Numbered from the stretch's first letter, positions 8,908 through 17,663 are shown. The stretch is DNA of 64,000 nucleotides from Oligoflexia bacterium (GCA_028277945.1 JANQFH010000068.1:310001-374000); one strand, 5' to 3'. The notes: a model not told the origin generated them from the letters alone. Numbers and translations are program-made.

Positions 8908-9633
8908 ATGAAGCATGAGCGGTCCGTCTTTGACGCGTTGATTCTGATTGCCCGCCCGGCGGCAGGCAAATCCGAGGTGATTGACTTTCTCAAGCAGACG
9001 CCGCTTAAGGAACGGCAGCAGCGTTTTCATATTGGCGCGTTTACAGAGTTTGATGACTTTCCCTTTATCTGGCAGATGTTTGAGGAAGATGAACTCCTTA
9101 CCAAACTTGGTCAGCCAAGAGTGTGGACAACACCCGATTGCTACTTCAAGGACCACTACATCTGGAATTTTTTGATTGAAAAACTCAACTTGGCGGTGCA
9201 GCGGCGACAGCAGGAAAACCCTCAATTGATGCAGGGTGAGACTGCGATCATCGAATTCTCTCGCGGTGGTGATCAAGCTTTTGCCGAGGCCTTTCATCAC
9301 TTAGACAGTGAGATCTTGAAGCATGCTGCCGTGCTCTACATCAACGTCTCTTACGCAGAGTCCGTGCGTAAGAACCGACGTCGGGCACGAACCGGAAAAG
9401 AACACAGCATCCTCTACCACTCACTGCCCGATGATAAGATGGAGCACTACTACAAGAGCAACGACTGGCAGCAGCTCAGCAGCCACAGTCCAACACACTT
9501 GGACCTCAAGGGAGTACAGGTGCCCTACGTCGTCTTAGAAAACGAACCCGAAGTCACCGACGATCCGCAGCTGCTTGGTCCAGCCCTGGAGCAGGTATTG
9601 GGCCGTCTCTGGAGCCTGCGTAAGACCTCATAA
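8908..9633 (+). CDS. P-loop NTPase/kinase-like protein of unknown function
   Basis: I do not recognise a named family. The 241-residue protein begins with a hydrophobic strand and a Walker A-like loop, ARPAAGKS (residues 15-22), where the usual first Gly is Ala. The overall pattern (P-loop near the N-terminus, about 240 residues, basic segment KNRRRARTGKEHS in the second half that could act as a lid) resembles small nucleoside or nucleotide kinases, but the substrate is not deducible. It contains no signal peptide or membrane segment, so it is cytoplasmic. It is transcribed away from the opp operon, and its 3' end overlaps the convergent ATPase gene by 6 bp. Confidence 0.8.
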   Translation: MKHERSVFDALILIARPAAGKSEVIDFLKQTPLKERQQRFHIGAFTEFDDFPFIWQMFEEDELLTKLGQPRVWTTPDCYFKDHYIWNFLIEKLNLAVQRRQQENPQLMQGETAIIEFSRGGDQAFAEAFHHLDSEILKHAAVLYINVSYAESVRKNRRRARTGKEHSILYHSLPDDKMEHYYKSNDWQQLSSHSPTHLDLKGVQVPYVVLENEPEVTDDPQLLGPALEQVLGRLWSLRKTS

Positions 9634-10785
9634 CAGGTCTGCTAAGTTCTTATAGTTGACGACCTGCAAATCTCCGATGGCCTGCTGATGTTTTCCGGCG
9701 TAAACTAGATAACCGGTGGACATGCGATCTCCAACCCAGCTCTTAAATCGGTGCAGACTTCTCATAAAGTCGGGATTAAAGGTCATGGAAGACTTTATCT
9801 CAATCGGTATGAGCGCATTAGCACTTTTGTATATAACATCGATTTCGTTTCTGTTGTGCTCACGAAAAAAATAGAGATTAGGATCAAGCCCTCTATTTAG
9901 TCTAGACTTCATAAGTTCAATCACGACTAGGTTTTCAAATAGGTTACCGCGAAGAGGATCACGACTAAGCTGTTTTAGGTCTTCAATGCCCAAAAGATAT
10001 GTGGCAAGACCTATCTCAGTAAAATATATTTTTGGTGATTTGATGATACGTTTATTGAAGTTTTCAAAATAGGGAAACAGCCGCGTCAGAATGAACGAAG
10101 CTTCAAGCACAGAGATCCACTTTTCTATCGTATGGTAGGAGACACCAACTTCACTGGCAAGACTGCTAGCATTAAATAACTGGCCAATGCGACCAGCACA
10201 GAGCTTTAAGAAGGACTCAAATGTTGATAGGTCTTTAACCTGTATAATTTGTCGTAAATCTCGTTCGACATAAGTCTGAAAATAGTTACGATAGGCTTTC
10301 ACAGGATCCTGGTTGTTGGCATGAATGCGTGGCAGAAATCCATGGAACAGGTATTCGTCTGTTTCGAAAGAGGTACCGAACGACTTTAGTTCAGCAATGC
10401 TTAATGGATAGAGCGTTAATAAGGCCGTTCGGCCAGCAAGCGACTGAACAATCGCAGCTTGAAGTTCAAACTGATGGCTACCGGTCAGGACGAAAAGGCC
10501 ATTACGACCCAAACGATCGACCATAACTTGAATGTAGGAGAGTAACTGCGGCAGTCGTTGGATTTCATCGAGGATTGCCCCTTGAGGTAATTGGGCTAAA
10601 AATCCCTGGGGGTCACGGCTAGCAAATTCTCGCTCATCCGGGGCTTCTAAATTAACATAAGTCATGTTTGGAAAAGCCATCTTTGCTAAGGTTGTTTTGC
10701 CGGCTTGCCTCGGACCGGTGATGGTAACCACGGGATAGTGACGCATGAGGCTTTGCACCTCTTGTTGAATAGTGCGGACGATCAT
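9628..10785 (-). CDS. AAA ATPase with DUF4143 domain, copy 1
   Basis: A member of the AAA_14 plus DUF4143 family, 385 residues, full length. Walker A is GPRQAGKTT (residues 24-32), a Walker B-like strand ends in AILDEIQRLP, a sensor-like GSHQF motif follows, and the C-terminal DUF4143 part carries an endonuclease-like core: E-I-D-V-I in the EHNRNEIDVIY segment and PIEIK. That E...D...E-x-K pattern is typical of PD-(D/E)xK-like folds, so nuclease-like activity is possible but unproven. The family has no settled function. Two relatives occur at about 48 kb and 55 kb, on other branches of the family judging by sequence. It lies between convergent and leftward genes with no evident partner. Confidence 0.9.
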   Translation of the reverse strand: MIVRTIQQEVQSLMRHYPVVTITGPRQAGKTTLAKMAFPNMTYVNLEAPDEREFASRDPQGFLAQLPQGAILDEIQRLPQLLSYIQVMVDRLGRNGLFVLTGSHQFELQAAIVQSLAGRTALLTLYPLSIAELKSFGTSFETDEYLFHGFLPRIHANNQDPVKAYRNYFQTYVERDLRQIIQVKDLSTFESFLKLCAGRIGQLFNASSLASEVGVSYHTIEKWISVLEASFILTRLFPYFENFNKRIIKSPKIYFTEIGLATYLLGIEDLKQLSRDPLRGNLFENLVVIELMKSRLNRGLDPNLYFFREHNRNEIDVIYKSANALIPIEIKSSMTFNPDFMRSLHRFKSWVGDRMSTGYLVYAGKHQQAIGDLQVVNYKNLADLL

Positions 10786-10875
10786 TGGATAGAGGTTAAT
10801 ATAGACAAATTAGATTTACAAGTTCTATTTTGACTAAAATATATAACCCATCTATATCATTAAAAATTATTTTGG

Positions 10876-10896
10876 AAGGCCCATAGAGAGGCCCTT
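10876..10896 (-). terminator. Possible rho-independent terminator
   Basis: On the minus strand a short hairpin AAGGGCC-TCTCTAT-GGGCCTT with one internal G-G mismatch is followed by an AT-rich stretch with a T run (ATAATTTTTAA). It could end transcripts from the phn operon after they pass through the structured repeat. The imperfect stem and the offset T run make this a weak call. Confidence 0.35.
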
Positions 10897-10900
10897 AGAG

Positions 10901-11014
10901 AGCAAGCGAAGGTGCGATTCATTCGCACCTGAGCGCGGGGTTTGGGGGCATAGTCAAGCTTGCAGAGATACGATAGATGCGAGTAGCCTCTCCACAAGCT
11001 TGACTGGCCCCCAA
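10901..11014 (-). repeat. Structured intergenic repeat, copy A (two hairpins)
   Basis: Read on the minus strand, starting 3 bases after the phnE stop. First comes a long hairpin whose arms are 11014-10995 and 10962-10942 (GGGGGCCAGTCAAGCTTG paired with its near-perfect complement), enclosing a loop with GGCTACTCGC. A linker AAACCCCGCGCTC is followed by a second perfect 8-bp hairpin AGGTGCGA-ATGAA-TCGCACCT (10930-10910), then TCGCTTGCTC. A second copy with the same loop, linker and tail but differently sequenced stems lies at 28433-28550. Conserved loops with compensating stem changes point to a structured RNA or a DNA-hairpin mobile repeat. I do not recognise a named family. Confidence 0.75.
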
Positions 11015-11016
11015 CT

Positions 11017-12093
11017 CTAATAGATTGCTTCGCGGATGCGGGCGCTCAAGTAATCCATGATCCAAACAACGATGGCAATCACAATGATGATGGTGCCTAC
11101 CTCATGCCATCTCGCCAAACCCTGGTACTGCATGAGCAGCGTGCCAATGCCACCGCCACCAACCAAGCCAATGATCGTTGCCATGCGGATGTTGATATCC
11201 CAGCGATAGATGGTGAACGACAGATAGGGCAGGATGATCTGCGGTACCACAGCGTACCAGACCACCTGGATGCGGTTGGCTCCAGTTGCCTCAATCGCCT
11301 CGAGTGGACCTCGGTCAATGTTCTCAATCTGCTCGGAGTAGAGTTTGGTGAGTGCAGCAAAGGAGTGCAACATCAGCGCCAACATGCCGGCAAAGGGACC
11401 AATGCCAACCCACACTGAAAAAATAATCGCCCAGATCAGCGGTTCTACCGAACGGGTAAAGTTGGCGATAAAGCGCAGGCTATTGTAGATAAACAGCGCC
11501 GAGCGGCTGAACTTCATGAGGTTGCGTGCCATGAAGAAGCTGGCGACAAAGGCGATGGGAATGGCGAGGATGGTTGCCATCAACGCAATAAAGATGGTAA
11601 CCACCATCGCCTCCAAAACCATCTCGAGAATGCCCAGCTCTGGCTTGATCAACGATGTAAAGATGCGGCGCGCACCTCCCAAACCTTGAACGCTAAAGAG
11701 CGCCCGCATATCCATCTCAGTGAGGATCCAACCCAGACAGAGGGTTAAGATGAGTAGTAGCAGCGAGAAGATACCCGAGGCTGAGCGTAGCCATTTCTGC
11801 AGCGACGGCTGCTTTTGCAAACCCTTTAAAACAGGATTCGTACGCTCAACCATCCAACGACCTGCCGATGCTGGCGAGCGGCTCCACAGATAGCCAACGA
11901 CAATGCAGAGTAACAGGTAGAGTCCAAGCAGTTTGGAGTGCGCGGTAATGCCGTCCTCTAGAGCTAAGAAGTGGAAAACTAGGTAAGAGAGAGCAAAGCA
12001 GAAGTAGTAGAGCAGTAAAAAGTTGATAAACCAAGCACGCCGAAAAGCTTGGCGCTGTTCGCGAGCCACTCGTTTTTGAAATACTTCACTCAT
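11017..12093 (-). CDS. phnE: Phosphonate-type ABC transporter permease PhnE
   Basis: Inner-membrane channel subunit of a phosphonate/phosphite importer, 358 residues, longer than the usual 260-290 because of an N-terminal extension with two extra hydrophobic segments (residues about 20-40 and 55-70). The permease core has several membrane spans and the cytoplasmic EAA loop EAIEATGANRIQVVWYAVVP, which contacts the ATPase. It ends with the typical GGGGIGTLL segment. It lies 12 bp after phnC and is the last gene of the leftward phnD-phnC-phnE operon. No C-P lyase or phosphonatase genes are nearby, so the real substrate could be phosphonate, phosphite or another oxyanion. Confidence 0.9.
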   Translation of the reverse strand: MSEVFQKRVAREQRQAFRRAWFINFLLLYYFCFALSYLVFHFLALEDGITAHSKLLGLYLLLCIVVGYLWSRSPASAGRWMVERTNPVLKGLQKQPSLQKWLRSASGIFSLLLLILTLCLGWILTEMDMRALFSVQGLGGARRIFTSLIKPELGILEMVLEAMVVTIFIALMATILAIPIAFVASFFMARNLMKFSRSALFIYNSLRFIANFTRSVEPLIWAIIFSVWVGIGPFAGMLALMLHSFAALTKLYSEQIENIDRGPLEAIEATGANRIQVVWYAVVPQIILPYLSFTIYRWDINIRMATIIGLVGGGGIGTLLMQYQGLARWHEVGTIIIVIAIVVWIMDYLSARIREAIY

Positions 12094-12105
12094 ACGGTTA
12101 ACAGC

Positions 12106-12873
12106 CTAACGAATCTCCACCTCTTTGGCATCCTCGCCGTAGATTCTCTTAAACCACGCGGCATCGATCTCAGTGGCAGCGCCGGTATAGACAATCTCTC
12201 CTGCCTTCAGGGCAATGACTCGGGTTGCATACTGCCTGACGATGCTTAGAAAGTGCAGGTTGCAAACAATCGTTTTGCCATACTCTTGGTTTGCTTTTTT
12301 TAAATAGTCCATCACCGAGTGCGAGGTTGCAGGATCAAGGCTAGCCACAGGCTCGTCTGCCAACAACAGCTCAGGATCCTGCATAAGCGCACGGGCAATG
12401 GCAACACGCTGTTGCTGGCCGCCACTGAGCTCATCAGCACGCGTCTGCGCCTTGTCCACAAGGCCAACAGCTTGCAGTTTTTCTAAGGCTCGCTCCCTGG
12501 CTTCATCCTCAAACAGAGCGCAGACACTTCTGAGGGTTGAGGTACTGCCGAGACTTCCTGTCAATACATTGGTGAGCACAGATTTGCGTCTGATGAGGTT
12601 GAAGTGTTGAAAGATCATGCCGATCTGCCGGCGTTTCTGACGCATCTCTTTGAAGGGTAGTTGGGTGAGATTGATCTGGTCGAGTAAAACTTCTCCACTG
12701 GTCGGTTCGACCAGACGATTGATACATCGAAGCAGGGTGGACTTTCCAGACCCACTCAGACCGATAATGCCGAGGAACTCACCTTTATTAACTGAGATAG
12801 AGATGTTCTTGATGGCGTGTACGCCGTTGTCATAGATTTTGTTGAGCGAGCGAACTTCTAAGAGCGGCGTCAT
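12106..12873 (-). CDS. phnC: Phosphonate-type ABC transporter ATP-binding protein PhnC
   Basis: Cytoplasmic ATPase of the phosphonate/phosphite importer, 255 residues, normal length. Motifs: Walker [10 protein letters not shown] (about residues 37-45), Q-loop MIFQHFNLI, signature LSGGQQQR, Walker [13 protein letters not shown] and switch His in CNLHFLS. QHFNLI and [11 protein letters not shown] are characteristic of PhnC rather than of peptide or amino-acid ATPases. It is 39 bp downstream of phnD and 12 bp upstream of phnE, consistent with one operon. Confidence 0.94.
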   Translation of the reverse strand: MTPLLEVRSLNKIYDNGVHAIKNISISVNKGEFLGIIGLSGSGKSTLLRCINRLVEPTSGEVLLDQINLTQLPFKEMRQKRRQIGMIFQHFNLIRRKSVLTNVLTGSLGSTSTLRSVCALFEDEARERALEKLQAVGLVDKAQTRADELSGGQQQRVAIARALMQDPELLLADEPVASLDPATSHSVMDYLKKANQEYGKTIVCNLHFLSIVRQYATRVIALKAGEIVYTGAATEIDAAWFKRIYGEDAKEVEIR

Positions 12874-12912
12874 TGGCTAGCAATCCGTGGCAACTCGAAA
12901 CGGCCTTGGTTC

Positions 12913-13953
12913 TTACTTTGCCTTCTTGGCTTTTTTTCTTACAATCGTTTCCACGTCAATATCAGCATCTGCAAGGAGCCTGCGAACTTCATTGTAGTGG
13001 CTGTCTTCAATGGGGATTAATCCAATGACATTATGGCCTTGCATGAGTTGCTCCTTACCCTCTTTGGTTTGCGCATAGGCGTGCAGGGCATCCACAACAG
13101 CTTGTTTCACCTTCTGATTTTTAGCCGGATCTGTGTAGAGGTTGGTGCGAATCGCCCACGGGGCATTGGGTAGGTCCATGGTATAGTCGACAACTTTGAC
13201 CTTTTCTTCAACATCGGGAAATTGGGTTTTGACCATAGCGCGGGCGTCCTGGATGATCTCCTTGACCTTGCCATTTTCAACGACCCGCCTGGGCTGGGTG
13301 TAATAGGTAGCACCGGCATCGACCTGTTTTTGATAGACCATGGCGACAACGTTGTCGTGCCGGTTGGCAAAGACCACCTCACCTAACTGAACACCATGGT
13401 CTCTTAGGTGTATGGAGGGTGCAATATAGCCTGCAGTGGAAGCAGGGTCGGTATAGGCAAACTTCTTACCGCTCAGATCTTTAAGCGAGTGGATACCGCT
13501 ATCTGCATGCGCGATAAACTGCCCCTTATAGGAGAGGTGTCCCTCACTACGAATGAGCATCAACACCGCTTCGAGCTCATACCCTTTGATGTCCTTGGCC
13601 AGGATATAACTAAAGGTGGTGATGCCACCAAAGTCTGCTTTGCCACTACCCATTGCCTCGATGACGGCAATGTAGCTTGTTGGCACCGCCTGCTTCACAT
13701 AAAACCCCGTCTCTTTGTTGTAGAGTCTCTTTGAGACAAAGCGCTCGACAAATGTGGCCATATGTTCGGAGGTGGTGGTGATCCCCTGCGAATCAATATG
13801 GGGTACAAAGTACATGCTGAAAGGGCGCTGCTTCGAGCCCACCTCAGCTTCTTCACAGCCGAGGTTGAGCAGCAGCCACGGTAGTGTCGCCAAGCAGATA
13901 AAACGTTTTAATAACAAAGAGTTGGTTCTTTTAAGCAGCAGTTGCTTGCTCAT
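12913..13953 (-). CDS. phnD: Phosphonate/phosphite ABC transporter substrate-binding protein PhnD, lipoprotein
   Basis: Periplasmic receptor of the importer, 346 residues. A hydrophobic leader ends in NLGC (Cys33), so it is probably a lipoprotein, though Asn at the -3 position is atypical. The mature part has PhnD-family features: MATFVERFVSKRL, GKADFGGITTFSYILA, SLKDLSGKKFAYTDPASTAG and NLPNAPWAIR-like segments. It is the promoter-proximal gene of the operon. The same family includes phosphite (PtxB), hypophosphite (HtxB) and phosphonate binders, and the sequence alone does not decide between them. Confidence 0.92.
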   Translation of the reverse strand: MSKQLLLKRTNSLLLKRFICLATLPWLLLNLGCEEAEVGSKQRPFSMYFVPHIDSQGITTTSEHMATFVERFVSKRLYNKETGFYVKQAVPTSYIAVIEAMGSGKADFGGITTFSYILAKDIKGYELEAVLMLIRSEGHLSYKGQFIAHADSGIHSLKDLSGKKFAYTDPASTAGYIAPSIHLRDHGVQLGEVVFANRHDNVVAMVYQKQVDAGATYYTQPRRVVENGKVKEIIQDARAMVKTQFPDVEEKVKVVDYTMDLPNAPWAIRTNLYTDPAKNQKVKQAVVDALHAYAQTKEGKEQLMQGHNVIGLIPIEDSHYNEVRRLLADADIDVETIVRKKAKKAK

Positions 13954-14366
13954 CGCGCTTCTTTGTAGCGGCTATTTACCCAATGCGCAATGAAAAGCTA
14001 CAGCGATTCAGTGGCTCAGCACAGAGCAGACGACGAATGGGCAGTGTGGCTATGGCTTGGGATAGGACCATGCTAAATAACAGGCTAATACCAAGAGTCT
14101 CATGCGTATTGCCACGAAACTGGATTTTATTACCACACACCATAAGGATTTCCACCAAGCCATTCGTAAGAAAGTTCAATCTCAGCAGCTGAATCGGGGT
14201 GCCATTAGAGTCATCCGTTCCAGTACATTTAGCATTGGCATGCCGGCAAACTTTGACTAGGATCCCTGTCAGCTTTCTAAATGACCCTAATGGCCAACGA
14301 TTTTCTTACCTTAGGTGCGGACGGAGGACATTTGACTCATAGCGCCATCCATGCTAGGAGAGACCC
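13954..14366. other. Intergenic region between phnD and a divergent gene
   Basis: About 410 bp with no convincing gene. Two mutually overlapping frames of 67-69 codons on opposite strands (13976-14192) look like chance. A 52-codon frame on the plus strand (14102-14260, beginning MRIATKLDFITTHHKDF) has a weak ribosome-binding site and charged composition; it could be a small gene but I cannot support it. The region must hold the promoters of phnD and of the gene at 14367, but I see no strong -35/-10 pair. Confidence 0.5.
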
Positions 14367-15653
14367 ATGAAGAGTGAGAAGGCCAACTCTCAGCTACGAG
14401 CTTTACTCTGGTGTAAGGCCCTCCTGATCCTGGCATTGAGTGAGCCAGCGCTGTCTCGAGACGACTCTCTTAGCTTAGCGGACTATTTTGCCGACAATCC
14501 TAATACACCGATTGAAGCCCACCTTATTCACGATGCTGGCTATATTGGCATTGAGGTGACAGTTGGTGGTGTACCAGGACTTTTGTTTGTGGATCATACA
14601 ATAGGTTTGAACGTCTGGTATCCAGATGCCCTGAGAGATAAAAGTCCTAGCGAGACTGATGCGTGGAGAAGAGATGAGCAGACAGGAGAGACCACTATCC
14701 CGCTTTCTCTTGGTAAAATGTCACTAAGCATTCCTTTTGCACGCGTAGATGCGAGGTCGGTTTTAGTGACAAAGTACAAGAGACTTTGTAGAGCAGTGAA
14801 CTGCTTCGGCGTTTTAGGATATGGCTTTCTCAAACAGACGTCGGTAGAGCTCAGTGCGGACCCTGATACCATTCGTTTCCACAATCCAAATTCCGTCTTA
14901 ATACCGCAAGAGTTGCAAAACAGTGACCAGCGTGTGTTTCTGCCTTACACACCATTAAAAACTGCTAAAAAAATCGACAGGCCATTAATCTTCATTGCAA
15001 CCACACTTCATACAGAATCAGATGGCATCACCGACGAGGCTAGAGCAACAAAGGAGAAGGGTGGCATTGAAGCTGTTGTAAAGGACCTTGGATACCGGTG
15101 CCTAGTTGGTATGTTTCGTATTCATCTCCTCAAGCAGTTTCACGTCGATCGTATCCGTGAAGTCATTGGTCGCCATATTGATCTCGGCAGCCTTGAAGGT
15201 GAGGATATGTTCGAAAAAGGAAAGGCTTTTGGCGCTAGGATCAAGGCAACAGCAACAGAAGGAGAACAGGTGATCAGCAACGAAACAGTTCAAAGGATTT
15301 ACAACGACATGGTCGCAACAGATTTTGCTGATGTTTACAACCTAGTAGAATCGACCGAGCAGGACAAGGTGCGTGGTCGTATGCAACTCCAGTTAGCTGG
15401 AGATGGCGCTAGCTTAGATCAGACTCTGGTGTATGTAACCGGTCTCGACATCAACACCTCTAAGACCATCTCGTTTGCTGACAATCTTGAAGTGTCGATC
15501 CCGGCCCCTTGGACAATGCGACGCATCCGTGAACACAGTCCCGACGTTGCTGAGCTGTTGGGTGAAATCAGCGCCCTCGCTCTCGCCAAACAGGGCCACA
15601 TCGTCACCATTCACTTTCAAAGAAAAATCGTTGAGATTAAAAAAACAGGCTAA
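14367..15653 (+). CDS. Exported protein with retropepsin-like features, unknown function
   Basis: A 428-residue protein with a signal peptide (residues 1-30, cleavage likely after EPALS), so it acts in the periplasm or outside. The first half resembles a bacterial retropepsin-like fold: EVTVGGVPGLLFVDHTIGLN (about 63-82), where family members have Asp-Thr/Ser-Gly, and later CFGVLGYGFL (about 149), resembling the GLLG-x-x-FL segment. Here the triad position reads Asp-His-Thr, so activity as an aspartic protease is doubtful. The second half has no features I recognise. AGGAGA lies 6 bases before the ATG. It is the first gene of an accessory stretch followed by toxin-antitoxin genes. Confidence 0.75.
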   Translation: MKSEKANSQLRALLWCKALLILALSEPALSRDDSLSLADYFADNPNTPIEAHLIHDAGYIGIEVTVGGVPGLLFVDHTIGLNVWYPDALRDKSPSETDAWRRDEQTGETTIPLSLGKMSLSIPFARVDARSVLVTKYKRLCRAVNCFGVLGYGFLKQTSVELSADPDTIRFHNPNSVLIPQELQNSDQRVFLPYTPLKTAKKIDRPLIFIATTLHTESDGITDEARATKEKGGIEAVVKDLGYRCLVGMFRIHLLKQFHVDRIREVIGRHIDLGSLEGEDMFEKGKAFGARIKATATEGEQVISNETVQRIYNDMVATDFADVYNLVESTEQDKVRGRMQLQLAGDGASLDQTLVYVTGLDINTSKTISFADNLEVSIPAPWTMRRIREHSPDVAELLGEISALALAKQGHIVTIHFQRKIVEIKKTG

Positions 15654-15734
15654 TCAAAATCTACAGTCTGACAAAACCCCTAATTCGTTAACAATCTCAA
15701 TCAGATTAGTTCATCATATTAATCCAGGTTTTTC

Positions 15735-15763
15735 TTGACAGATCATGCTTGATCATGATAGCC
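15735..15763 (+). promoter_or_regulatory. Candidate promoter and operator of the RHH-RelE module
   Basis: A consensus -35 TTGACA (15735-15740) is followed 17-18 bases later by a weak -10 (ATAGCC/TAGCCT). Between them is an inverted repeat ATCATG-cttgat-CATGAT (15742-15759). Ribbon-helix-helix antitoxins commonly repress their own operon by binding such repeats over the promoter; assignment here is by position. Confidence 0.5.
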
Positions 15764-15786
15764 TAAAAGGCCAAGATGGAGACTTA

Positions 15787-15999
15787 ATGATGGCAAAAGA
15801 TACTGAAATTGTTAATTTTTCTACCACTTTAACCAAACCGACGAAAGATCTCTTGGAACGATTCTGTAGCAAGCGTGGTCTTCGTATGAACCATCTAGTC
15901 GAGCGCGCTATACTCGAACTCCTCGAAGATGAAATGGACAAGGAGATCATCGAAGACAGAGAACTAGAAGAAACCGTTGAATGGAAGAAGCTTGCCTGA
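15787..15999 (+). CDS. Ribbon-helix-helix antitoxin of a RelE-type toxin-antitoxin module
   Basis: A small acidic protein, about 70 residues from the ATG at 15787 (adjacent in-frame ATG at 15790). The N-terminal NFSTTLTKPTKDLLERFCSKRG-like region fits a ribbon-helix-helix DNA-binding fold: beta strand, then helix-turn-helix with RGLRMNHLVERAI. The acidic tail (EDEMDKEIIEDRELEE) is typical of the toxin-neutralising segment. GGAGA lies just upstream; an ATG at 15745 would extend into the operator and is rejected. The toxin frame begins 23 bp before this gene ends, the normal antitoxin-first arrangement. Expected role: bind and inhibit the toxin and repress the operon. Confidence 0.85.
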   Translation: MMAKDTEIVNFSTTLTKPTKDLLERFCSKRGLRMNHLVERAILELLEDEMDKEIIEDRELEETVEWKKLA

Positions 16000-16270
16000 C
16001 CAATATTGGAAAGTTGTCTTTCAGAAATCTGCTTTCAAAGAATACCAAGCTCTTCCAAAAAAGATGAGGATTCGGGTTGACCAAGTCCTTGAAGTTCTAA
16101 GCATCAATCCTTTGTCAGAAATCCTTCGATTCAAAAAGATTCGAGGAAAAGAAAACCATTATCGAGTACGCATTGGTGACTATCGGCTTATCTACTCTCC
16201 TCAAGCTGAAGTCCTTATCGTCCGTGTGATCAAGATTGCACATCGAAAAGAAGTTTATCGCTATTTTTAA
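15977..16270 (+). CDS. RelE/ParE-family toxin
   Basis: A 97-residue basic protein of the RelE/ParE superfamily. The hallmark core RVRIGDYRLIYSP...VLIVRVIKIAHRKEVYR is intact, with the KKIRGKENHYRVRIG strand that positions basic residues. RelE relatives cleave mRNA at the ribosome; ParE relatives poison gyrase. The mention of IAHRKEVYR fits the RelE side, but this is not decisive. It overlaps the antitoxin by 23 bp. A TTG at 15992 giving MPDQYWKVVF is an alternative start. After the stop the same frame stays open for 21 codons (ending 16342), possibly a trace of a longer ancestor. Confidence 0.88.
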   Translation: MNGRSLPDQYWKVVFQKSAFKEYQALPKKMRIRVDQVLEVLSINPLSEILRFKKIRGKENHYRVRIGDYRLIYSPQAEVLIVRVIKIAHRKEVYRYF

Positions 16271-16382
16271 TTTGGCGTCCCCAAGGAGCGGGAGCAGCCA
16301 TCTTCAGAGCAATATCAAGAAATCCTCGATATTCTAAAGTGAGAAAGCGTTTGCTTGCGCAGAGTCGAGGAGCTGTTTGAGA

Positions 16383-17273
16383 TCAACTGATTTCTGCTAA
16401 TCGTTCTTCGGTGCGTTTTCGAATCCACTCATTTCCTGTTTGGCTAATCAATCGCTCTAGGTCCTCAGCCGTACCAAATTGAATAACAACCAAGCTGGCA
16501 TGCCATTCAGTAACATGAGCTGTATCTAGGCTAAGAACAATAAAGGAAACATCTACGGCGAGACGTTTTTGATTTTCTGTAACTTCGTAGAACTGATTCG
16601 AGGCCGCCCCGGATAGAAACTGGTTGAAAAAGGCGAACCTCTCAAAATAGTCAGCGTTGTCGTAATCATGCAAATCTCTCTCAGCTGGATCGCCAAGCGC
16701 AAGCTTAACCATACCAACCAAATCGTCATTAACCTGCTGCCGAACACGCGCAGCCCATTCTAGAACTACAGGACTATCGGGCTCCCTCGTATTCAAGTGC
16801 TCAATAAATCTATTGATAGCGCGTTCACGATAACGCTTCGGCATATCCTTATCAAGGATCAGCTCCCAAACAAGACCCAAACCCGAAAGGGTAGCTGCCT
16901 CATTTCTGGTCAACGTAGCTCTATCAAAACGCGAAAAGATCGCCCCGAGCCCAGGTTCAACAATTTTTAACGCCCGGTCGACAACTACTTCATCGATGAT
17001 TAAAGCTTCGGGATCATCAATTACCATGGCTACGGCATAGTTCTGCAAAATATGAAACTTGGCGACCTCAAGCAAACCATACAGAGCCTGGCTGTCCTCA
17101 AGTGCTAAGAGCTGAATGACCGCTTGCTCTCGATCGTCAAATTCTTTACCCCGCTTAGCAATTTCTACAAGCTCGGCAATTTCATCCGTTGAAGCCGTCA
17201 CTGTGTTGGAAGCGAAGAAAAAAGAAAAAAGACTCAATAAAATGACTAGGCTATAGGAATAAAGTGAAAACAT
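16383..17273 (-). CDS. Exported alpha-helical protein, unknown function
   Basis: About 296 residues from the ATG at 17273, chosen because GGGAGG lies 8 bases upstream and the N-terminus then reads as a signal peptide (MFSLYSYSLVILLSLFSFFF). An ATG at 17297 is less well placed. The mature protein is acidic and helix-rich, with short helical units such as REQAVIQLLALEDSQALYGLLEVAK that resemble HEAT-like repeats. No catalytic motif is visible. It lies on the minus strand between two toxin-antitoxin loci in the accessory region. I do not recognise the family. Confidence 0.75.
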   Translation of the reverse strand: MFSLYSYSLVILLSLFSFFFASNTVTASTDEIAELVEIAKRGKEFDDREQAVIQLLALEDSQALYGLLEVAKFHILQNYAVAMVIDDPEALIIDEVVVDRALKIVEPGLGAIFSRFDRATLTRNEAATLSGLGLVWELILDKDMPKRYRERAINRFIEHLNTREPDSPVVLEWAARVRQQVNDDLVGMVKLALGDPAERDLHDYDNADYFERFAFFNQFLSGAASNQFYEVTENQKRLAVDVSFIVLSLDTAHVTEWHASLVVIQFGTAEDLERLISQTGNEWIRKRTEERLAEIS

Positions 17274-17663
17274 GCAGGAAACCTCCCAAGTTGACAAATC
17301 ACATACCGTCTACCCCCCATTAGCAGAGGACATACCAGGAGTCAATCGGGGCGCGGAATAGCACTGCAATGTTTGCCTCATAAAAGAGAATGATATCATA
17401 CCAACCGAGAAGCTCGGTTAAATCCAGTTACAGACCACCATTTACGATCGTTTCGATGTCCGTTGATTTCGCTTCATGTAGTACTTAACTGGTACTCAAA
17501 ATGGCGCAACATGATATTGCAGCGAGCTCGGTTGGTGACGGAAAGATTTCCTTCAGCTTATTGCTTATGATTGATTTGGTTGAAGATTCGATCAAAAGTG
17601 GAATATACTGTATTTAATAATGTCATATAGTTATAAAAATTTTGTTGTATACAGGTCACATTT
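17274..17663. other. Intergenic region before the HigBA-like module
   Basis: About 390 bp, AT-rich, without a supported gene. It separates a leftward exported-protein gene from the rightward toxin gene at 17664. The only clear signal is the promoter-like pair described separately (17580-17609). Confidence 0.6.
17580..17609 (+). promoter_or_regulatory. Candidate sigma-70-type promoter of the HigBA-like operon
   Basis: TTGAAG (17580-17585) and TATACT (17604-17609) are separated by 18 bp, 55 bp upstream of the toxin ATG. Both hexamers are close to the sigma-70 consensus. Confidence 0.5.

Noticed and set aside
10901-11014. Copy A as an insertion-sequence end or integron attC site
   Set aside because: No transposase or integrase gene is present nearby, no attC core sites were recognised and no target duplication is visible; I left it as an unnamed structured repeat.
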